DNA from: an uncultured Bacteroidota bacterium
Lineage (GTDB): Bacteria > Bacteroidota > Bacteroidia > Chitinophagales > Chitinophagaceae
DNA length: 50,404 bases
Direction of reading: 5' to 3'
NCBI GenBank assembly: GCA_903874055.1
Contig: CAIQQR010000015.1
Span: 1 to 50,404 of the forward strand
The translations under genes and the position numbers were made by a program. The notes beneath the pieces are model-generated. The model was not told the origin of the DNA. It ran no database searches and saw nothing but the letters and a program-made list of their open reading frames with translations. Below, piece after piece: positions 28,333 through 38,219 of this stretch; position 1 is the stretch's first letter; every line of letters begins with the position of its first letter.

Positions 28333-28402
28333 GAGGAAGGTCTGATTGTTTGTATGCGAATAAATATACTCAGAAGCCTTCCACAAAATGGAGGGCTTTT
28401 TT
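28303..28402 (+). promoter_or_regulatory. asd: Predicted transcription attenuator controlling asd
   Basis: Three mutually exclusive helices can be drawn. Helix 1:2 pairs 28303-28314 (catacaaaacaa, one bulged A) with 28346-28356 (ttgtttgtatg region), 11 bp. Helix 2:3 (antiterminator) pairs ggaagg 28335-28340 with 28377-28382 and tctg 28341-28344 with caga 28371-28374, 10 bp with a 2-nt bulge. Helix 3:4 is the terminator at 28372-28402. The left terminator arm is consumed by the antiterminator. A ribosome stalled on the Lys codons would mask strand 1 and favour 2:3, allowing asd transcription. This is the logic of a thr/trp-type attenuator. No riboswitch family that I know fits the length or motifs. 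Confidence 0.6.
28372..28402 (+). terminator. Leader terminator upstream of asd
   Basis: Stem arms 28374-28383 (aagccttcca) and 28389-28398 (tggagggctt), 10 bp with one U-G wobble and a 5-nt loop caaaa, followed by six Ts. A standard intrinsic terminator, but placed 52 nt before asd rather than after a gene. Confidence 0.85.
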
Positions 28403-28454
28403 ATAAGCATCATTTAAAATAAAAAATGAATTTTAAAAATAAAAATCAATAACC

Positions 28455-29453
28455 ATGCGTGTTGCAGTAGTAGGTGCCACAGGGCTAGTAGGCACAAAAA
28501 TGTTACAAGTACTAGCTGAAAGAAATTTTCCAGTAACTGAATTAATTCCAGTAGCGTCTGCACGTTCAGCAGGCAAGGAAGTAATTTTTAAAGGAAAAGC
28601 TTACAAGGTAGTAGGCATGGAAGAAGGGATTGCTGCTAAACCAGCTGTTGCCATTTTTTCTGCTGGTGGTGGAACTTCAACTGAGTGGGCACCAAAATTT
28701 GCTGAAGCAGGTATTCGTGTTATTGATAATTCGTCTGCTTGGAGAATGGATCCAACAAAAAAATTAGTAGTGCCAGAAGTAAATGCTTCGGTGTTGACTG
28801 CTGAGGATATGATTATTGCAAATCCAAACTGTTCAACTATTCAAATGGTAGTTGCATTACAACCATTACATGCTAAGTATAAAATTAAAAGAGTTATTGT
28901 AAGTACATACCAAAGTGTAACAGGTACAGGTAAAAAGGCAGTGGACCAATTAATGGATGAGCGTGCTGGTAAAGCTTTAGCTGCAGATGACATGGCGTAT
29001 AAATATCAAATTGATTTAAACGCTATCCCTCAAATTGATGTGTTTTTAGAAAACGGATATACCAAAGAGGAAATGAAAATGGTAAAAGAAACTTGCAAAA
29101 TTATGCAAGACGATAATATTAAAGTAACTGCTACAACAGTGCGTATCCCAGTGATGGGTGGACACAGTGAAAGCGTGAATGTCGAGTTTGAAAATGAGTT
29201 TGAATTAAAAGAATTGATTGCTGAATTAGCTGCTGCTCCTGGTGTTGTAGTTCAACAAGATGACGCTGCTCAGTTTTATCCAATGCCATTATGGGCTCAT
29301 GAAAAAGACGAAGTATTTGTAGGTCGTTTACGTCGTGATGAGACACAAGCGAAAACTTTAAATATGTGGATTGTGAGCGATAACTTGCGCAAAGGTGCTG
29401 CAACCAATGCAGTTCAAATTGCTGAGTACTTAAATGAAAAGGGAATTATTTAA
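28455..29453 (+). CDS. asd: Aspartate-semialdehyde dehydrogenase
   Basis: Reduces aspartyl phosphate to aspartate semialdehyde with NADPH, the branch point to lysine/diaminopimelate, threonine, isoleucine and methionine. The 332-residue protein has the Rossmann start MRVAVVGATGLVGTKMLQVL, the catalytic cysteine in ANPNCSTIQMVVALQPLH, VSTYQSVTGTGKKAV, and the catalytic histidine in PVMGGHSESVNVEFE. Length is typical. It is monocistronic, behind its own promoter, leader peptide and attenuator (28249-28402). Downstream, a long inverted-repeat element separates it from converging ligA and may provide termination. Confidence 0.97.
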   Translation: MRVAVVGATGLVGTKMLQVLAERNFPVTELIPVASARSAGKEVIFKGKAYKVVGMEEGIAAKPAVAIFSAGGGTSTEWAPKFAEAGIRVIDNSSAWRMDPTKKLVVPEVNASVLTAEDMIIANPNCSTIQMVVALQPLHAKYKIKRVIVSTYQSVTGTGKKAVDQLMDERAGKALAADDMAYKYQIDLNAIPQIDVFLENGYTKEEMKMVKETCKIMQDDNIKVTATTVRIPVMGGHSESVNVEFENEFELKELIAELAAAPGVVVQQDDAAQFYPMPLWAHEKDEVFVGRLRRDETQAKTLNMWIVSDNLRKGAATNAVQIAEYLNEKGII

Positions 29454-29462
29454 AAAATGTTC

Positions 29463-29620
29463 ATAAATCATCTCATGCTTCGAGCTCGACATGGCCGCTA
29501 AAAATAAAAAGCTACATCTAAAATTGTGAACTCGCTGCGCTCAGACATGCACAATTTATTTACGATGTATTTTTTATTTTCTTAACGCTATGTCTCGAAT
29601 CTCGGCATTTGATGATTTAT
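29463..29620. repeat. Long imperfect inverted-repeat (hairpin) element, asd-ligA gap
   Basis: About 65-nt arms fold back on each other. ataaatcatc (29463-29472) pairs with gatgatttat (29611-29620). atgc (29475-29478) pairs with gcat (29605-29608), and cgag (29481-29484) with ctcg (29601-29604). tcg-acat (29486-29492) pairs with atgt-cga (29590-29598, 2-nt bulge). aaaataaaaa (29501-29510) pairs with tttttatttt (29571-29580), tacatc (29513-29518) with gatgta (29564-29569), and aaattgtg (29521-29528) with cacaattt (29550-29557). The apex is 21 nt and contains ctcgctgcgctc. Its GC-rich patches differ from the AT-rich surroundings, and no ORF fits. It may be a MITE- or REPIN-like element co-opted as a terminator. 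Confidence 0.7.
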
Positions 29621-29657
29621 TACAATCTTTTTAAATAGAGTAATTATGTCACTTTTT

Positions 29658-31775
<2,118 letters not shown>

Positions 31776-31845
31776 CTAAATTACAAATTGTTTTATTCTT
31801 TTATTTCGTATTTTGGTATTCGATTGCTTTTATTTTCGTTTGCTT

Positions 31846-32589
31846 ATGATAGAACCCACCCAATCAATGGCGGCTAGTAATATAGCTGTACCTGAACGAG
31901 ATGCTATAGAATTAGTATACTCTTACCCAACAGTGCCTTTAACCGTCGACTGTGTAATTTTTGGTTTTCATGAAAATTCACTTAAAGTGCTACTCATTAA
32001 AAGTGATTTGGCTAAATATGATGGCAAATTGTCTTTATTAGGTGATAAAGTAAATACAGATGAGGATTTAGATACAGCGGCCAATAGAGTTTTAAGACAA
32101 AGAACAGGAATGACGGATGTGTTTTTGGAGCAGGTGCATACCTTTAGCAAACCAGATAGACATCCTGGCGGCCGAGTTGTCACCACCGTTTATGCTTCTT
32201 TATTAAACATCAAACACCATCAATTATTATTACACGATAATGAGCTTAAATGGCATACGGTGAATCAAATTGGGGAGATGGCGTTTGACCATAAACAAAT
32301 TCTAGATGTTTGCACTAGATGGCTGCAAAAAAGAATTCAGGAACAGCCCTTGGCCTTTAATTTGTTACCTGTTAAGTTTTCATTGAGGCAGCTGCAAAAT
32401 GTGTATGAAGCCATTTTGGATGTCAAATTGGATAGACGAAATTTTAGGAAAAAATTTGCTTCCATGGGTTTCTTGAATGACACAGACGAAATGGAAACGC
32501 ATGTTACTCACAGGCCGGGTAAATTATATACTTTTGATTTTGTCCAATATCAACAAAAAAAGAAGAATTTCATAGGGATTGATTTTTAA
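31846..32589 (+). CDS. Nudix-domain transcriptional regulator (NrtR/AraR-like)
   Basis: A 247-residue protein with an N-terminal Nudix-fold domain (TVDCVIFGFHENSLKVLLIK) and a C-terminal winged helix (FSLRQLQNVYEAILDVKLDR, then NFRKKFASMGFL). The Nudix box, residues about 64-86 (GDKVNTDEDLDTAANRVLRQ), lacks the REUxEE catalytic glutamates. The domain is therefore probably a ligand sensor rather than a hydrolase, as in NrtR-type repressors and the Bacteroidota sugar regulators of the same build. I use the ATG at 31846; the in-frame TTG at 31813 adds 11 hydrophobic residues. No obvious target operon adjoins it, so the ligand (NAD-related or sugar) is open. Confidence 0.82.
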   Translation: MIEPTQSMAASNIAVPERDAIELVYSYPTVPLTVDCVIFGFHENSLKVLLIKSDLAKYDGKLSLLGDKVNTDEDLDTAANRVLRQRTGMTDVFLEQVHTFSKPDRHPGGRVVTTVYASLLNIKHHQLLLHDNELKWHTVNQIGEMAFDHKQILDVCTRWLQKRIQEQPLAFNLLPVKFSLRQLQNVYEAILDVKLDRRNFRKKFASMGFLNDTDEMETHVTHRPGKLYTFDFVQYQQKKKNFIGIDF

Positions 32590-32615
32590 AATTGGCTTCC
32601 CTTGCCTATAATTTA

Positions 32616-32643
32616 ATACCTTTATTCACTAATAAAAAGGTAT
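32616..32643 (+). promoter_or_regulatory. Hairpin abutting the yicC start
   Basis: Arms 32616-32626 (atacctttatt) and 32631-32643 (aataaaaaggtat) can pair with a 2-nt bulge and a 4-nt loop, ending three bases before the yicC ATG. The left arm also contains TACCTTTA, one mismatch from TAnnTTTG. It could be a regulatory hairpin, or a promoter box that happens to be mirrored. Confidence 0.35.
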
Positions 32644-32646
32644 ACT

Positions 32647-33522
32647 ATGTTGCATTCAATGACAGGATATGGGCGTGCAGAAACTAACTTTAATGAAAAG
32701 ACTTTATTAATTGAAGTAAAGTCGCTAAATGGCAAACAATTTGATTTGCGTTTAAATATCCCGTCTTTATTAAAGCCTTATGAGGTAGAGATTCGAAATA
32801 AATTAAATGAAACTTTATTTAGAGGCAGTGTTGAATGTAATATCTCCGTTAAGTCAAATGGTGTTTCTAAGCCGGTAAGTATCAATACCGCTTTGGCAAA
32901 ATCTTATTATCAACCTATTGTTGAATTAGCGAATGAATTGGGAATTGAAAAAGAAAACTTATTAAGTACTTTATTAAAATTGCCAGATGTAGTTTCCTCT
33001 ACTAATGAAATAATCACAGAGGAAGAGTGGGGGGCTATTTCAAATTTATTACAAACGGCTATTGATCAATTAATTCAACATCGAATTGAAGAAGGAAAAT
33101 CAATCGAAAAAGATTTATTGGAAAGAGTTGCTGCTATTGAAGCACAGCAGTCTAATATTGCAGTGCATGAGCCTGAGCGAAGAATCAAAATTAAGGAAGG
33201 CCTAGTAAAATTATTAGAGCAACATGTAGGGGCTGATAAATATGATAATAACAGATTAGAGCAAGAATTGATTTACTATATTGAAAAAATAGATATTTCA
33301 GAAGAAAAAGTACGACTTACTAATCACTGTACCTATTTTAAAGACGTACTTAAAGAAAAAGAACCTTCAAAAGGGAAAAAATTATCTTTTATTCTGCAAG
33401 AGATGGGGAGAGAGATTAATACGACAGGTTCAAAAGCTAATGATATTGCTATCCAAAAGTCAGTGATATTAATGAAGGATGAATTAGAAAAAGCGAAAGA
33501 ACAAATTTTAAATGTGTTATAA
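32647..33522 (+). CDS. yicC: YicC/YloC-family endoribonuclease
   Basis: A conserved stress-linked RNase family; E. coli YicC acts on small RNAs with PNPase. The 291-residue protein has the hallmark N-terminus MLHSMTGYGRAE, then EVKSLNGKQFDLRLNIPSLL. Its C-terminal DUF1732 region has KLSFILQEMGREINTTGSKA and ends with IQKSVILMKDELEKAKEQI. Length is normal. It is followed almost immediately by gldH (ATG two bases after the stop), so the genes share a transcript. Confidence 0.94.
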   Translation: MLHSMTGYGRAETNFNEKTLLIEVKSLNGKQFDLRLNIPSLLKPYEVEIRNKLNETLFRGSVECNISVKSNGVSKPVSINTALAKSYYQPIVELANELGIEKENLLSTLLKLPDVVSSTNEIITEEEWGAISNLLQTAIDQLIQHRIEEGKSIEKDLLERVAAIEAQQSNIAVHEPERRIKIKEGLVKLLEQHVGADKYDNNRLEQELIYYIEKIDISEEKVRLTNHCTYFKDVLKEKEPSKGKKLSFILQEMGREINTTGSKANDIAIQKSVILMKDELEKAKEQILNVL

Positions 33523-33523
33523 A

Positions 33524-34003
33524 ATGTTTCGTAAAAATTTGCAATTTGTTATTAATACTGTTTTGGCAATCGTATTTTTTACCAGTTGCCAAACAAAGCA
33601 ATTGTATGAGCAAGTAACTACCTATCCTAATCATAAATGGGCATCGCATGTGGCAAATCAATATCAATTTGCTATAACCGATACTGCTGCAGCATATAAA
33701 GTATACTTTGTTATCAGACATCACAACGCTTATCATTATAAAAATATTTGGATACAATTAAACACCATTGCCCCAAATGATTCAGTTACAAAACAGTCTG
33801 TGAATTTAAATTTAGCGGATGATGAAAAGGGTTGGCTAGGAACAGGAATGGATGATATTTTTGATCAGCGTATTCCAATAAGTGCAGATACCCTTCATTT
33901 TAAAAAGGGCTTATATAAGTTTGTGTTACAGCATACCATGCGTGAAGATCCATTAGAGAATATATTAGCTACAGGAATTAGAGTAGAAAAAATAAAGCCG
34001 TAA
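33524..34003 (+). CDS. gldH: Gliding motility lipoprotein GldH
   Basis: GldH is a lipoprotein needed for gliding and type IX secretion function in Bacteroidota. The ATG at 33524 gives 159 residues with a lipoprotein signal, MFRKNLQFVINTVLAIVFFT then SCQ (lipobox FTSC). The family core is present: YKVYFVIRHHNAYHYKNIWI, then GWLGTGMDDIFDQRIPI and KKGLYKFVLQHTMREDPLEN. A GTG start at 33512 would overlap yicC and is less likely. The stop overlaps the next ATG (TAATG), so gldH is coupled to the histidine kinase. No other gld genes are present in this window, consistent with their dispersed arrangement. Confidence 0.87.
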   Translation: MFRKNLQFVINTVLAIVFFTSCQTKQLYEQVTTYPNHKWASHVANQYQFAITDTAAAYKVYFVIRHHNAYHYKNIWIQLNTIAPNDSVTKQSVNLNLADDEKGWLGTGMDDIFDQRIPISADTLHFKKGLYKFVLQHTMREDPLENILATGIRVEKIKP

Positions 34004-34986
34004 TGATTATTCGCTTTAAAAAATTTACAGAGCTCCAATTTATCAGGTTTTCTTACTGGTTGTTTTTGTCATATATGATAGCAGCTCTAATGTGGTGGTA
34101 TGTCGCATTGGACAAACAAAATGAGCAAATTGCAAATGTGCAATATGGAACTTTTCAAACGAATGACCCTGCCTTAGCACAAAAAGCGCATTCTATCCAA
34201 GACTATCAAAGTAGAAAACACAAACAATATATTGGGGAAGGATTGACCATTTTATTTTTGTTTTTACTAGGAGCTATTTATGTATATCGCTCTTTGCAAA
34301 GACAAATACGTTATTCCAATCAGCAACAAAATTTCATGATGGCAGTAACCCATGAATTAAAAACCCCTATTGCTATTACTCAATTAAATATCGAAACCAT
34401 ATTAAAAAGAAATTTAGAGCCTGCTCAACAAAAAAAGATGCTTGAAATTTCATTATCAGAAACGCAACGTCTTGATAATCTTTGTAATAATATTTTATTG
34501 GCATCACAATTAGATATGGGAGAGTATCAATCTAATACTCAGGATGTTGATTTATCATTAATTGTAGAAAACACTTTAAGAATTTTTAACAATAGATTTC
34601 CAGAAAGACAAATTAAAAAAGAGGTAGAGGAGGGTATTCAAATTAAAGGGGAATCTGTTTTGTTGCAATTACTTTTAAATAATTTAATTGATAATGCAAT
34701 TAAGTATTCAATTGCAACATCCTGCATTACCGTAAAATTAATACAACAACAAACTCATGTTAAATTGTCAGTAATGGACGAGGGCGTTGGTGTTCCTGCC
34801 GCAGACAAAGAAAAAATATTTGAAAAATTTTATAGAGTTGGAGCAGAATATACAAGGTCTACAAAAGGAACTGGTCTTGGATTATATCTTTGTAAAAGAA
34901 TTGCCATTTTTCATAAAGCTAAATTGGAAGTGACTCCAAATGTACCAGCAGGTAGTATTTTTACATTCACCTATTTAATAAAATAA
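34003..34986 (+). CDS. Sensor histidine kinase
   Basis: An inner-membrane two-component sensor of 327 residues. There are two membrane segments: residues about 10-30 (FSYWLFLSYMIAALMWW) and about 77-95 (GLTILFLFLLGAIYVY). The short periplasmic loop between them has no known sensor domain. The H-box has His117 in MAVTHELKTPIAITQ. The ATPase domain shows N LLNNLIDNAIKYS, G1 MDEGVGVPAADKEKIF, F EKFYRVG and G2 GTGLGLYLCKRI. The start codon overlaps the gldH stop by one base, and the response regulator starts one base after its own stop, so all three are translationally coupled. The signal is unknown. Confidence 0.94.
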   Translation: MIIRFKKFTELQFIRFSYWLFLSYMIAALMWWYVALDKQNEQIANVQYGTFQTNDPALAQKAHSIQDYQSRKHKQYIGEGLTILFLFLLGAIYVYRSLQRQIRYSNQQQNFMMAVTHELKTPIAITQLNIETILKRNLEPAQQKKMLEISLSETQRLDNLCNNILLASQLDMGEYQSNTQDVDLSLIVENTLRIFNNRFPERQIKKEVEEGIQIKGESVLLQLLLNNLIDNAIKYSIATSCITVKLIQQQTHVKLSVMDEGVGVPAADKEKIFEKFYRVGAEYTRSTKGTGLGLYLCKRIAIFHKAKLEVTPNVPAGSIFTFTYLIK

Positions 34987-34987
34987 T

Positions 34988-35683
34988 ATGCTGAATCATT
35001 CTATTTTGTTAGTTGAAGATGAAGTGAATTTGCACGATGCGCTAAAATTGAATTTAAGTTTAGAGGGCTATGAAGTGAGTTCGGCATATGATGGACCTGA
35101 AGCATTAAAACAAATTGAACAAGCGCATTTTGATTTGATTATTTTAGATGTGATGTTGCCAGGTGTAGATGGCTTTTCAATTACCGAAATGCTAAGGTTA
35201 AATAATAACCAAACTCCTATTTTAATTTTAAGCGCAAAAAATACAAGTGCCAATAAAGTACAGGGGTTGAAAATTGGGGCAGACGATTATATGACTAAGC
35301 CCTTTAATTTGGAAGAACTATTATTGCGGGTGTCCAAGTTAATCCAAAAATCAACCGCTATTATGGCTCCAGCAACTTTGGATAAATATGTTTTTGCAGA
35401 GAATCAGTTTGATTTTAATTCATTAGAAGCAGTCACTTTTAAGGGTGAAAAAATTACCCTTACCAAAAAGGAAGCGATGCTTTTGAAATTACTTATTGAT
35501 CATAAAAATACCGTGGTTTCAAGGGAACGTATTTTGCAAACGGTATGGGGTTATAATGTATTTCCCAATACCAGGACTATTGATAATTTTATTTTAAATT
35601 TCAGAAAATATTTTGAACGCGATGTGCGCAATCCCATTCATTTTATCTCTATTCGTGGAATTGGCTATAAATTTCAAGATTAA
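34988..35683 (+). CDS. OmpR/PhoB-family response regulator
   Basis: The cognate regulator of the preceding kinase, 231 residues. The receiver domain has acidic residues EDE at 10-12, the phospho-acceptor Asp54 in LIILDVMLPGVDG, and the conserved Lys in GADDYMTKPFNLEELL. The C-terminal winged helix has ITLTKKEAMLLKLLIDHKNT, then SRERILQTVWGYNVFPNTRT, and ends IHFISIRGIGYKF. These are standard OmpR/PhoB features. Its targets cannot be read from the sequence. Confidence 0.95.
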   Translation: MLNHSILLVEDEVNLHDALKLNLSLEGYEVSSAYDGPEALKQIEQAHFDLIILDVMLPGVDGFSITEMLRLNNNQTPILILSAKNTSANKVQGLKIGADDYMTKPFNLEELLLRVSKLIQKSTAIMAPATLDKYVFAENQFDFNSLEAVTFKGEKITLTKKEAMLLKLLIDHKNTVVSRERILQTVWGYNVFPNTRTIDNFILNFRKYFERDVRNPIHFISIRGIGYKFQD

Positions 35684-35763
35684 GGCCTATTTTCCCAATT
35701 TTGAACCATTTTTGGGCAATGTTTTGCTAAAATTTGCGTTAATGCTATAGTTAATATAAGCGC

Positions 35764-36897
35764 ATGTCACTTTCTTCCATTCAAGATTTTCTAGAGCCCG
35801 TAAATTTGGACCTTCTTTCAAACGATGAGGGCTATAGAGATACCCAGCTAGGCAAACATATATTAGTCAATGAGGGTAGCTTGCCTGATATCTCCAATGC
35901 TGATATAGTAATTATAGGAGCAGGTGAATGTAGAGGCGCTGGATTTGCTTTAAATGGACATGCAGCGGCAGATGCGGTAAGGGCAGCATTTTACAATCTA
36001 TATTATTGGCATGCACAAGTAACTATTGCTGATTTGGGCAATGTGAAATTAGGTCAATCTATACAAGACAGTTATGCAGCATTAAGAACAGTCATTTCAG
36101 AATTGCTATTACAGGATAAAAAAGTAGTAATTATTGGGGGCTCACATGATTTAACGTTGGCGCAATATCATGCGTATACTTCGATTCCAACTTTGGTAAA
36201 TGCAGTGGTTACAGATGCTAAAATAGATCTTGACTTGGAAGCAAGACTTCCTTCGGATCATTTTTTAGAAGAATTATTTACGGGTCTTCCGAATCACTTA
36301 AATCATTACGCACATATTGGTTTCCAAAGTTATTTTATGCATCCACATATGTTGGAAACCATTGATAAGCTTAGATTTGATTGCTTTAGATTAGGGGTGG
36401 TGAGAGAAAGTATTGAGGAAATGGAGCCGGTGATTAGAGATAGCCATATGATGAGTTTTGATATTAGTGCTATACAAAATGCGCATGCACCTGCTAACTT
36501 TATTACCCCTAATGGGTTTAATGGAGAAGAAGCATGTGTGCTAATGCAACATGCTGGAATGAGCTGGAAAACAAGTTCAATTGGCTTATTTGGATATCAG
36601 GCCGAGCAGGATCGTAATGGATTAACTGCAATTCAAATGGCTCAAATGATATGGTATATTGTGGATGGGGTGCATAGAGGAAAAAAAGAATCACCTTTGT
36701 CTGATATTGAAAGATTTAAAGAATTTCATATTGCTTTTTCGGATATTGACACTAAATTTTTACAAAGTAAAAGTACAGGTCGTTGGTGGATGCAATTACA
36801 CAATGAGCAATGGTGCCCTTGCAGTTACAAAGATTATTTAGTAGCTTCCAATAACGAAATTCCTGAAAGATGGCTAAGAGCTTTAGAAAGGGAGTAA
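35764..36897 (+). CDS. Arginase-fold (formimidoylglutamase-like) protein with altered metal motifs
   Basis: A 377-residue ureohydrolase-fold protein of a Bacteroidota group usually annotated as formimidoylglutamase or arginase. The fold is recognisable by VVIIGGSHDLTLAQYHAY (near residues 120-137), TDAKIDLD (near 150) and SFDISAIQNAHAPAN (near 230). In true arginases these are GGDHS, DAHxD and SxDxDxxDP, which hold two manganese ions. Here GGDHS is GGSHD, the DAH histidine is Lys, and the last motif lacks the second and third aspartates. The protein may be non-catalytic or have another activity. The dacB-like gene starts 28 nt inside its 3' end. The histidine-degradation label is not supported by neighbours. 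Confidence 0.75.
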   Translation: MSLSSIQDFLEPVNLDLLSNDEGYRDTQLGKHILVNEGSLPDISNADIVIIGAGECRGAGFALNGHAAADAVRAAFYNLYYWHAQVTIADLGNVKLGQSIQDSYAALRTVISELLLQDKKVVIIGGSHDLTLAQYHAYTSIPTLVNAVVTDAKIDLDLEARLPSDHFLEELFTGLPNHLNHYAHIGFQSYFMHPHMLETIDKLRFDCFRLGVVRESIEEMEPVIRDSHMMSFDISAIQNAHAPANFITPNGFNGEEACVLMQHAGMSWKTSSIGLFGYQAEQDRNGLTAIQMAQMIWYIVDGVHRGKKESPLSDIERFKEFHIAFSDIDTKFLQSKSTGRWWMQLHNEQWCPCSYKDYLVASNNEIPERWLRALERE

Positions 36898-38186
36898 AAT
36901 CTCCTATTGCATTTATTTTTATTGCAGTATTATTTTCAATTACTACTGTCAGTGCACAAACCCCACAAGCAGCATTATTAGCTTCTCCTGCTTTAAAAGG
37001 AGCGCATATTGGTATTGCAGTTTACAATGAATCCACGCAGCAATGGGTGGATAAATACCAAAGCGATCATTACTTTACGCCAGCAAGTAATACTAAAATT
37101 CAATCCTGTTATTTAGGAATGAAATATTTAACTGATTCTATTCCTGGATGGCAATTTGCCGAAAACAAGGACTCCATTTTTTTAATGCCATTGGGTGATC
37201 CTAGTTTTTTACATCCTGATTTTGCATATCAACCTGTTGCAGATTTAATAAAAACAACAAAGAAAAAAATTGTTTTGTGTTTGCCTAGTGAGCCAGACAA
37301 TTTTGCTTCCTTTGGAAGAGGTTGGGCTTGGGATGATTATGCCGAAGATTATCAACCTGAAAGAAATAGATTAAATATTTATGGCAATGTGGTTACGGTA
37401 GCTAAGCAAGGTGAAGGTGTTTCATTGTCGCCCAACTATTTTACTAAAAAGCAAATTTTACCTAGTAGCTATACAGTTTGGAGCCGTGAAAAATTGAGTA
37501 ATCAATTTTATGCTAAACCAGATACCATTAAAGACTCCATTCAGCAAGTTCCATTTATTACTGATAATAAGTATGCTTTAGTAAAGGCACTTATTGAAGA
37601 TAGCTTACGTCCAAAAAAATCTATTGCCATTCAAACTGGATGGACACAGCCTAGCGCATCTATTATTAAAACAGTGCCTACAGATAGTTTATTAAAAATA
37701 ATGATGAATCGTAGCGACAACTTTTTTGCAGAACAAGTATTGCTAATGACCAGTCAAAAATTATTGGGTAAACTAGATGACGCTGCTTTAATTGATACTA
37801 TTTTAAAAACAGACTTTTCTGTTTTCCCTCAAAAGCCAGAGTGGGCGGATGGTAGCGGGCTGAGCCGTTTCAATTTAACAACTCCCGAAAATTATATTGC
37901 ACTTTTGAAAAAAATGGAAAATGAATTTTCAATTGAAAGAATTAAAGCCATATTTGCGCAAGGAGGAAAGGGCACACTATCAGCATACTATAAAGACATT
38001 TCGGGTGTTTTATATGCTAAAACGGGAACCTTAGGTAATCAAATTGCATTGAGCGGTTATATCATTACCAATAAAGGAACCAGACTTTTATTTTCTGTAT
38101 TAGTGGCGAATCATGTGAGTCCAAGAACTTATCCAGTTAGACATGCAGTAGAGGAATACCTAACTGCAATAATGAATGCCAACTAG
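36870..38186 (+). CDS. dacB: D-alanyl-D-alanine carboxypeptidase/endopeptidase, PBP4 (DacB) family
   Basis: A periplasmic S13 peptidase that trims or cleaves peptidoglycan cross-links. The 438-residue protein has a signal peptide ending TTVSAQ (residues 1-30). The penicillin-binding motifs are in order: SxxK with Ser73 in TPASNTKIQS, SxN in MNRSDNFFAEQ (about 287), and KTG in YAKTGTLGNQIALSG (about 386). The ATG at 36870 overlaps the upstream gene by 28 nt, and only this start keeps the basic n-region MAKSFRKG. Overlap implies co-transcription and perhaps translational coupling. It converges on mutL. Confidence 0.92.
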   Translation: MAKSFRKGVKSPIAFIFIAVLFSITTVSAQTPQAALLASPALKGAHIGIAVYNESTQQWVDKYQSDHYFTPASNTKIQSCYLGMKYLTDSIPGWQFAENKDSIFLMPLGDPSFLHPDFAYQPVADLIKTTKKKIVLCLPSEPDNFASFGRGWAWDDYAEDYQPERNRLNIYGNVVTVAKQGEGVSLSPNYFTKKQILPSSYTVWSREKLSNQFYAKPDTIKDSIQQVPFITDNKYALVKALIEDSLRPKKSIAIQTGWTQPSASIIKTVPTDSLLKIMMNRSDNFFAEQVLLMTSQKLLGKLDDAALIDTILKTDFSVFPQKPEWADGSGLSRFNLTTPENYIALLKKMENEFSIERIKAIFAQGGKGTLSAYYKDISGVLYAKTGTLGNQIALSGYIITNKGTRLLFSVLVANHVSPRTYPVRHAVEEYLTAIMNAN

Positions 38187-38192
38187 TTGCAT

Positions 38193-38219
38193 ATTTATTT
38201 ACCTACTTACTAAATAAAT
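38193..38219. terminator. Weak AT-only hairpin between dacB and mutL
   Basis: Arms atttattta (38193-38201) and taaataaat (38211-38219) pair perfectly over 9 bp around a 9-nt loop that contains the mutL stop. With no GC pairs it is a weak terminator candidate for the two converging genes. Confidence 0.3.

Noticed and set aside
28303..28402. A riboswitch (lysine or SAM) upstream of asd
   Set aside because: The leader is under 120 nt, far shorter than the lysine riboswitch, and lacks the core motifs I know of SAM classes. A short Lys-rich ORF with competing hairpins explains it better.
29454..29657. Possible small protein in the asd-ligA gap
   Set aside because: No frame of useful length with a plausible start exists, and the sequence is explained by a long inverted repeat.
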